Source: Henricia sp. BOLD:AAB3569 (lineage: Eukaryota; Echinodermata; Asteroidea; Spinulosida; Echinasteridae). Taken from it: 64,000 nucleotides of DNA. The notes beneath the pieces are model-generated. The model was not told the DNA's origin. It was given only the letters and a program-made list of their open reading frames with translations, and did not search any database. Positions within the stretch are counted from its first letter, which is position 1, and every line of letters starts with the position of its first letter. Positions 56,393-64,000 of the stretch are shown one piece after another. The position numbers and the translations under genes were made by a program. The stretch lies in the NCBI GenBank assembly GCA_037783545.1, contig JBBELK010000024.1, positions 1,922,001-1,986,000 on the forward strand, written 5' to 3'.

Positions 56393-59300
56393 TTAAAGTA
56401 GAATCTGGTTCTTGATGCTGTAGCTGATTTCCTTGTGGGGAAGCACGATGGAGTTGAGTATAACGACTTCAGGAGGGATGGCCACATTACGACCTATAAG
56501 AAATTAACACAAGAAAAGAGTGAATGTTAAGACGAGTGGTACATTGTTTCGTCTGAAGCAATCAATAATACATGTAACTGTTGTTTATTCTTAAAGGTAG
56601 TATATATGATTGGTAAAAAAAAACCAGGTAATTGAAAGCCTATGTCGAGAAAACTACCTTGTACAAATTTTAGCTACATAGATGCTGTAATACTCTAGAA
56701 AATCCAAGCATGGTTTTATGCATGAATAAATCTCCAAATATCGCCTGTAGGCGATTTTTGGAGATTCAAATAGTTTTGTAATTTTTCTCATCAATGGGGG
56801 CACTTCATACAAAATAATTTCACAGGATGATTACTACCATTACCATCTTGATTAAACAAGTAAGCTTTTAGATAATTCAGACTTTTTTTTTTGAGGTTAA
56901 TTACCAAACATATAGACTACCTTTAAAGTTATTCTTTACTTTTGCAACCAACCACGTTGTGTACTACTGGAGTACAGAACTGATTTTAGTCACCAAACTG
57001 TTTTAAATGGAGTTTTGAGGTTGAGAATTATTGCGAACATTGCCTTTTGCCTGTCAAATGCAAGAAAGTTCACCTTTTTAAAATCTGAAATCAAAATGAA
57101 ACGAGCATACGTACCAAGTATCGTGATAGATGGTGTTAACCTCCCGTGGCTGTCAAATAGGCTATCACTATCCATCTTGGCAAACTTGTCATTAGGGTTG
57201 GGTCCTTTAGGGGTCCCCTCCACCCTCGACCACACCCCAACTACGCTGTTCCATCCCACAATGCTGTGCAGTATGCAGCAGTGGTCCTTTTGGAAAGATA
57301 AAAGTTGCAACTTTTAATTTTTATCGGGGAAAATGCATTGATGAGACAGTTAACATGTTTAAAACCTTAAAACCATGATATTTGAGTTGGCATTTCAGAT
57401 ATCTGTTTTACATAAAGTATACTCCTGCATTACTTTTGGGCTTTAGAATCTAAATTATGTCATGTTTACCTGTAGACTGGCGCCTTCCAAGACGATAGAT
57501 TCCCTGACTCGTACCCCGGGTCCAATTATAACACCAGCACCGATTGTTACATTAGGCCCCAACTGCAATGAAACAGATCATTGATCCGATTGAAAAAGGT
57601 CAATTTCAAGTGTTTCGTTTTTATTTTGTCAATTTTAGTGATCAGTTTTTACTGCAAATAGGAAGCTTGTTATTGGTCAGAATTGCTAACATTCTGTTCC
57701 TTCAATGCTTGTGATTGTTACTGATTACGTGTTCATGAATTAGAGAAATGCATAAAATGTTCTGCTTATAACAAGGGAAATTTTAGGTTCATTGTTTTCA
57801 TCCTGATAATACAAGGTTCCTGTTATATAACAAGGTAATTTGCAAAATCCCAGCGACCTCTTATTAACAAGGTACAACTGTACCTTGTTATATAACAGAA
57901 ACTTTGTATTGTCGGGAATAAAACATGAACAATTTCTAATTATTCCTTTTTACAAGCAGAATGCTGTATTAACAGTGCTCGACTGTATTCATTCATTAGC
58001 CATAAGGAGACCATTTTAATCAGCGATCTGTCAAATACATACAGTAGCAGTTGGATCAACTCGAGCTGTGGAATGAATGAAAACATCGCCAATGATATGT
58101 GGCCCATCAGCTTGGTTCTTGGCCAGTCGTTCTGGGTGAGTATCGTGGTACAGGCCCAAGTAGAGTCGGTTGGCATAGATGGCAGACCTGCAAAATTATT
58201 GCATGGTTGTTAGATTAGAACAAAATCCATTTTTTGGAAAAATCTGAACAAGCTTTTTTAACCTTCAGAGCCTTTGGGCCAATTCCGTTCAAAGTACATG
58301 TAATCCTCAATCGATGTGCCCCTGTATTCACCTTTAATGTTGAGTTCACTTACCGGTCAGGCCCACTCTGGGAAATCTTGGCCTCAAGCCCAGGCCCATT
58401 GATTTGTGTACAGACGTGTTCTTTATATAATCTGTGAATATATAATGCCCTTGTGCCTGTGTGTAAAAGCATCCTACTGCAGGCCCAGTAAACAGCTGAG
58501 GTAACATTCCCACATGGGGCCCATATTGGCCCCATATGTGCAAGTATATGGGTCATGTATGGGCTGCACCCAACGCCCCATGTAGGGCCCATATGGGCCA
58601 ACCATTGTTCTCCTGCCCAGATCATTCCCACATGGGTCCCATGTGTGTCCCATGTGGGAATGATCTGGGCAGGAGAACAATGGTTGGCCCATATGGGCCC
58701 CACATGGGGCGTTGGGTGCAGCCCATACAGGACCCATATGGGGCCCATATACTTGCACATATGGGGCCAATATGGGCCCCATGTGGGAATGTTACCTGGG
58801 ACGTATGTACGTACGTACGTGTCTTGAGGGGACCTCCATTCATCTATTTAGGCCATTAACCCTAACACTCCTCAATCCTCCAAAATCAATATGATTTTAC
58901 ATACACTCTAGGGAGTTGGGGTTAAAGAAAGGATTGTCTCCCCTTGGTGCATCACCACTAGGGTTAATATTTTAGATGCAGCTTGCAGTTTTGAAAACTG
59001 CCTACAATGTCACAATACCACACGGCAGCAAACATACAAGGATATCAACCAACCACCCATAACTCACCCTGCTGATTTGATCTGACTCCACATGAGATCT
59101 GGACAGTTGTAGGCAAACAGCTTGCCACATCCAGCCAATGGGGCAAAGATGTCTTGCTCCAGCCGGATACTGTCCTTATTGTTGGAGAATGGGTCACTGC
59201 TGTAATGAGAAAAAAACATGAACACATGTGTTAATTTAACTTGGTATTTCAAGATTGGGACAGGTTGATGTATTTGTCTGGTCAAATTTGTAATTAGGTG

Positions 59301-61867
59301 AACAAATTTGTTTGAATTCAATTTTAACTTTCTGCATGGCTTGTGTGATTATTTTAGAAAAAGACGCGTCCCTTTCAACAAATGTACATGTGATCAAAGG
59401 GGATATGTGTAACTCTCAATCCAGCAACATTAAAACTAAGTCTATGCTTGAGAGTACTTTTCAGTTGAGTTAAAAATAAGTTAATTGCAGTAGTTGAGAG
59501 CTAAAGTGGTGACACATTTCCACATTAATTTATGAATCCAAATGCAACTCTTATAAACATACTTGAAGATTTCCTCCTGATTCTTCTTGAAGACTTTAGA
59601 GATGTGTTCAAAGATTTCTGGAGTGAATAAATACAGTCCACAATTGATGACGGTGCTCACAAAAGTCTGTGGCTTCTCAACGTAATGCAGTACCTGAAAA
59701 TACAGTGAAATATTTTGCAAACTGAAAATCAGGTTCAAAAGTGGCCATCAAATCTGTAGCTAAATTATTAAATTAAATCATTTTGACCCTCAAACTCACC
59801 TCATGTGTGACTGTGTCTTTTACCAAGCATCCATAATTTAGAGACTGGCTCTTGGGGGCCTAAAATGTACAACAGTCAAAAGATGAATTTAGAAACACGA
59901 GAAAATTAATATATTAATGTAAGGCTGTTGGAACTTGCATTTGGGGAAAAGAATATTATACAGTAGTACATGTATGCACATGAAACTGAGTATTGTTGGC
60001 ACTTTTTAGGTTTAATAAGCTGGCGTAAGTATATTGCAGTACCTCAGTTGCAAGTATGGTAAAGTGCTGCCCATTGGCCCGTTGTTGGTGGAATGCCAAC
60101 ATTTCAACCAAGGGGAACTTGCAGCACAGATCTCCATTAAAGATAAAGAAGCCATCTGGTTGTCCACCAAGTATCTGATCTCTGAAGTGGTACAGGCCGC
60201 CCGCTGTGCCAAGTGATGTATACTCCTGTAAATACCTACAGTATGGAAGGCAAAATGTGGTGCTTGAAATGAGGCTAATACATGTAGACATGTACAATAT
60301 GACAAAAAAAGAGAGAAATAAGGCATGTTTTAAGGAGAGACGTATCCTCTTAGACAGGGACGGATCTGGATGTTTGTTAAGGGTGGGGTTGTGGCTCCTA
60401 CTGTGTGGTGAAAACATGCCTTGCTAGGATGACACGAAGTACATGTCCATCCAAAACCAATAAGCAGTCCTCAGGCTCCGGATCTGGGGGCCCGAATTGT
60501 TCAAACCTTCTAAACACCCCCAGTCTATGGGCCAACAGCATAATCTCTTTGAAATTTCCTATTGTATTATTATTATTGCATGCAAGCTATCTATTTTTCA
60601 AACCTTATGTTGACATTGAATTCTCTTTGTGATGATGTCAGGAAGCGGGTGAGTGCCTCACTGGGTTGGTAGAACCCTATCACCAGAATCTCACGCAGGT
60701 CTGGTACCTGGAATAGGTCATACATAAAGGTGTGTTAAACACATTCATATAAGTCAATCAAATTTGAACTTGAAGTAGCACAATATCTGACTTAAAGGAG
60801 CGTGTTCAGATTTTTACAGAAAATGGATTTCATTTTAACCTAACAATCATGTAAAATATCTCCCCAAAATACTGTCCATGGGAAGAAAACATGAAATTTG
60901 CAATCACCAATTTGGATTTGGAAGCAAAAAGGTTGGTATATTTACTGCACTGCTTAATGGAACTGGATAAATTAGTTTACAAAACATTGGTGGTTTTTTG
61001 ACGTTATCCTTGAAAATATGCGGATTGAGAGCCTGAAATTTCAGAATGGTAATGAGAAAAATATGACAAATGATATGATATATAAAAATCTCAAAATGGG
61101 TTGTTCAAAAATGTGATCTGGTCACACTCCTTTAAAGCCACATTACATCATTTGCAGTGACCAAAAATTTTACTTCATGAGTAAAAAAGTTCTCGTCTGC
61201 AAATGATACAATGGAACATTCATACCCACCTTACTGCAAGCTTCAATGTGGTGGTAAATAATTGGAAAACCAGCAACGGGAAACAGAGGCTTGGGAAACT
61301 CCAGAGACAAAGGCCGGAAGCGCGTGCCTGGAGTAAAAGATAATACATGTAAGTATGATTTAATTTAATAATATAGGCTACCAATTGAATATTTGCAAAA
61401 TGCACATTGGATAATCCCAGTGCTAAAAAAGTTATATAAATGTAGGGTCCAAGTTTAAAGGAGTTGTTCATATATTTTTAGAAAATGGAGTTCGTTCTAA
61501 ACTAACAAAAAATAGACCTAGGCCTACTAGGGCCTACTTCCAAAAAATGTAATCCATGCCCATGGGAAGAAAACAGGAAATTTGAAATCTTTAATTTGGT
61601 TTTGTAGCAAAAAGAATGTTCTAATCACTTCACTGTATTATGGAACTGGATATTAATATTAGTTTTCAAAATAGATTGAGAGAGCAACATTTCAAAATGG
61701 TAATGAGAAAAATATGACACATGATATGGTATCAAAATCTGCAGTGGGCCTGGGAAGGTCCAAAAACGTGATCTGTTTAATGCACCTTTAATTTTTAAAG
61801 GCTTGGCATAATTTGTAAACTGACCTTTTTGCGGCCCTCCAATGAGAATAACTGCTTTGTACAACAT
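56393..61867 (-). CDS. GMPPA: Mannose-1-phosphate guanylyltransferase regulatory subunit alpha (GMPPA), complete 11-exon gene
   Basis: Coding exons (minus): 61825-61867, 61230-61327, 60604-60707, 60043-60235, 59800-59859, 59563-59693, 59068-59199, 58043-58187, 57470-57562, 57115-57286, 56393-56493. They total 1272 nt, giving 423 aa (family about 420), with all phases consistent. The nucleotidyltransferase fold starts with [13 protein letters not shown] (10-22), the alpha-subunit form of the loop with two extra residues compared with catalytic GMPPB. It continues with [19 protein letters not shown] (86-104), NGD (115-117), YVEKP (170-174) and INCG (182-185). From about residue 280 a left-handed beta-helix region follows ([30 protein letters not shown]), then the alpha-type segment [20 protein letters not shown] and the end [20 protein letters not shown] binds GMPPB and mediates feedback control of GDP-mannose synthesis in the cytosol; it is regarded as catalytically inactive. 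Confidence 0.97.
56591..56936. mobile_element. TTAA-flanked MITE in GMPPA intron 10
   Basis: TTAA borders; AGGTAGTATATATGATTGGT at the left and TTACCAAACATATAGACTAC at the right are inverted. The central hairpin TCTCCAAATATCGCC...GGCGATTTTTGGAGA is notable. Confidence 0.7.
57760..57915. repeat. Repeat with TTATAACAAGGG words, GMPPA intron 8
   Basis: Shares CTTATAACAAGGGAA and CTGATAATACAAGGTTCCTG with 38385-38530, so it is a dispersed repeat. Confidence 0.6.
58499..58797. mobile_element. Palindromic element of CCCATATGGG/CCCACATGGG words, GMPPA intron 7
   Basis: Inverted arms of about 145 bp (AGGTAACATTCCCACATGG and complement at the ends). The right arm has about 10 extra bases. Words such as GGGCCCATATGGGCC are themselves palindromic. 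The open frames here are palindrome artefacts. Confidence 0.85.
60792..61135. mobile_element. TTAA-flanked MITE (AGGAGYGTGTTCAGAT family) in GMPPA intron 2
   Basis: TTAA borders; AGGAGCGTGTTCAGAT and ATCTGGTCACACTCCT ends. Related copies at 61455-61791 (intron 1), 50432-51205 and a fragment at 30508-30740. Confidence 0.8.
61455..61791. mobile_element. TTAA-flanked MITE (AGGAGYGTGTTCAGAT family) in GMPPA intron 1
   Basis: Colinear with 60792-61135 (CATGGGAAGAAAAC, AATTTGGTTTTG, AATGGTAATGAGAAAAATAT) between TTAA borders. Confidence 0.75.
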
Positions 61868-62318
61868 GTTTCCGACGAAAAACCACTTGTTAATTTAGAC
61901 TGAATTGACTAAACGACAGTCATCATCATGACAGTTTCTTGCAGTTTTTTGCATTTGTACACGTCACACCCACCACTAAGGTATGATAGCGCCACCGTGC
62001 GGCGTGGGAAATCCTACAGCTAAATTTCTTTTTAATAAACTGAGGACTTGCCAAAGTTTAATGTTTACGCACGGAACGCAAGGATTTGTGGGTAAAAAAC
62101 AAAGAGAAAGGTGACTGGTATCCTGCTTAAACGTTAATTTTCTCCTATGCAATATTTTAGGTGCCAGACTAGAGTGTAGACGTACGTGCGTGACGGAAGT
62201 AAAAGGATCGACAACTGTGCTGCGTTGTGCACAAGAAGTCATCATTTTGTAAGTTTAAAAGTGGGCTTATGATTACTTCAAGTTCAGAGAACATTTCTGG
62301 GTTACCTTAAATAGGTAA

Positions 62319-62395
62319 CGGGTCAAGTCGTCCCCGAGACCGAGTCAACTCGCCCCCTCAATAGACCGAGGGGGTCGACCGAGGGAGTAAGCTCC
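62319..62395. repeat. Short array of CCCCGAG/GAGTCAACTCG words
   Basis: Words like those at 63228-63275 (GTCAAGTCGTCCCCGAG, GAGTCAACTCGCCCC) with an inverted CCGAGGGGGTCGACC. Confidence 0.55.
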
Positions 62396-62640
62396 GCCCA
62401 TTTTGGAATTGACCAATCACAGCCTCAGGTTGAGGTAACCAAAAAGTGGATCTCCATTTTGGTTACCTGAGTCCTCAATTTTGTGCACAGAGCTACGGCG
62501 AAATGCAGCACGAGTGACGCAAAAACACCATAAACATCATTTTGGTATCATTTTTATCAGCGCAGAGGACCCTAGCTGGTTTAAAACGGATTGTTTGTAT
62601 GTTGTTAGACTATCCTAACCTACTTTTAATCAGAAATTTA

Positions 62641-62838
62641 TAAAACCCGGAGGTCGGAGGTGGTCGGAGGTACCCAAAGGTACCCGGAGGTAGATTGTTT
62701 TTGCTGACGTGTAGTTGGTGCGTTGACGGTGGCCCGGAGCTACACAGTATTAAAATAACAAGCCAGAGGTAGGTTGTAGCATGTACTACACGGTCACAAC
62801 AAATTCTACCTCCGGGTTACCTCCGACCTCCGGGTTTC
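62641..62838. mobile_element. Foldback element with CGGAGGT words
   Basis: Left arm AAACCCGGAGGTCGGAGGTG with further CGGAGGTA copies; right arm GGTTACCTCCGACCTCCGGG inverted. Confidence 0.75.
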
Positions 62839-63227
62839 AACGACACCCCTTTTAATCCCTTCATAAATGTGTTTTTGTGTAAACGGGAAAAACTCACCAA
62901 AATTAGCTTGTCGTTTTGCTATTTTGTGTATTCACTGCGTTCTAGATGTGTGTCAAGTATTTTTTGTTTAAGCGCTCGCGTTACGCGTAAAGCAGGCGTG
63001 TGGTATGTGGACGCACACGACCGGATACTTAAGTGCACATTTTGCTTTCGAGCGTGCAGTTTCTATGTGCGTGTGCGTGTTTCAATACGCGCTGACCAGA
63101 GCGCGGAAGCTGACGCACGGCATGGCCACGCGACTCTACTGCACACGTGCCTCACATGTGTGGTATGTTGCTTGGAAATTTCGAAATGGGCGGAGCTTAC
63201 TGGATCGGTCTATTAACACCTAGCCTA

Positions 63228-63806
63228 GGTCAAGTCGCCCCCGAGTCAATTTGCCCCCGAGTCAAGACGTCCCGGTTCAAAGAACTTAGTTTTTTCTCCC
63301 AGATTAAAGCAGTGGATGCTGACACAAAAATGGAGCAAGACTTGTGACGATGTAAGACGTGATCAGTAACAATTTAATTTGAAATACTTTTCTGTTCCTT
63401 TAATAAAGAGGTTGCGAACAGTCTCTAAATATAACATAAAAAACAAAGTAATTTTCTAACTTGTGTTGTACAACTCGCCCTGGTTTGATATTTAAAAGAA
63501 ATAAATTGCGGAATCATCGTAACCTCTTTCAACTGTATTGATGCAGTAATAGACTTCAGAAAACCTTCAAAATCCATGCTTAGTTTTTGTGTTGAACGAG
63601 AGGTTAAAAATAAACATTATGGGTTATTTATTTTGGGGGTGGAATGGGGTAGGCCAATATATATTCTAGTTGATATCGTTTCAGTTCTTCTTTAAACAGT
63701 GGGACGACATGACCTGGGGACGACATGACCCGGGGACAACTTGACCCGGGGACGAGTTGACCCGGGGACGAATTGACCCGAGGACGAGTTGACCCGGGGA
63801 CGAGTT
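63228..63806. mobile_element. Foldback element with terminal arrays of GACGAGTTGACCCGGG words
   Basis: The left end holds about three words of the type GTCAAGTCGCCCCCGA; the right end (63700-63806) holds about seven in inverted orientation (GGGGACGAGTTGACCC). The interior has no coding signal. Confidence 0.7.
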
Positions 63807-64000
63807 TTTCCCTTACCCTACGTAAATATTAACACTGTATATACTCAGTACTTTGCTCAAGACACTATGAACAACTTCATAGCGTGCTCGGGTGGGACTG
63901 GAACCCATGACCTCCTGCAAACAAGGTGCTTAAACAGTTTTATGAAATGGAGAGAGCGCTGCTTAATCAAAAATAGAGTGCTAACTTGTTTTATGAAATT

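Larger units (their letters stand above)
61868..64000. other. Upstream flank of GMPPA
   Basis: Contains the GMPPA 5' UTR/promoter (just above 61867), the repeat arrays at 62319, 62641 and 63228, and one donor-like site (TTTTGTAAGT near 62246, plus strand) that could end a non-coding first exon of a divergent gene outside the window. No coding exon is seen. Confidence 0.4.

Noticed and set aside
58350..58859. Several overlapping frames rich in Gly-Pro-His-Met
   Set aside because: Produced by the CCCATATGGG palindrome; identical on both strands.
62243..62260. First exon of a divergent gene upstream of GMPPA
   Set aside because: Only a single donor-like motif; no coding sequence or acceptor in the window supports it.

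Overview
This is a eukaryotic (animal) genomic window. It has intron-containing genes with GT-AG splice sites, poly(A) signals, tRNA-derived SINEs and a dense load of palindromic DNA transposons (MITEs). Gene content and repeat style suggest a marine invertebrate deuterostome (echinoderm, hemichordate or cephalochordate). I cannot decide among these from sequence alone.

Four conserved genes can be assembled exon by exon with consistent splice phases. (1) Minus strand, 3316-17792: a complete 16-exon CLCA-family gene (calcium-activated chloride channel regulator, 931 aa) with signal peptide, HEWAH metalloprotease motif, VWA MIDAS, a late Fn3-like segment and a C-terminal transmembrane helix. 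(2) Plus strand, 41255-50242: a complete 9-exon gene for mitochondrial ribosomal protein mS35 (MRPS35, 352 aa). (3) Plus strand, 52696-53833: the 25-aa ribosomal protein eL41 (RPL41), split over three exons including a 23-nt microexon. (4) Minus strand, 56393-61867: a complete 11-exon GMPPA (regulatory subunit of GDP-mannose pyrophosphorylase, 423 aa). A fifth, unrecognised single-exon frame of 141 codons (minus, 20582-21007) has coding-like codon composition.

The long non-genic interval 21-41 kb holds a Tc1/mariner-type transposon (23383-25269) whose 5' end has been replaced by an inverted copy of its 3' end, several MITEs, and long AT-rich stretches with nothing recognisable. Almost every intron of CLCA, MRPS35 and GMPPA carries one or more foldback elements. 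The most striking is a perfect-looking palindrome in MRPS35 intron 1 (403-bp arms, 17-nt loop) flanked by a 9-bp target-site duplication. A recurring architecture is a foldback element whose arms are built from arrays of a short repeated word (16.3 kb, 62.6 kb and 63.2-63.8 kb; related forms at 11.9-12.7 kb and 58.5-58.8 kb).

The genes are not a functional unit: they are an epithelial secreted or membrane protease-like protein, two translation genes (mitochondrial and cytosolic ribosome) and a sugar-nucleotide enzyme subunit. All assignments rest on reading translations and splice sites by eye; no database search was run.
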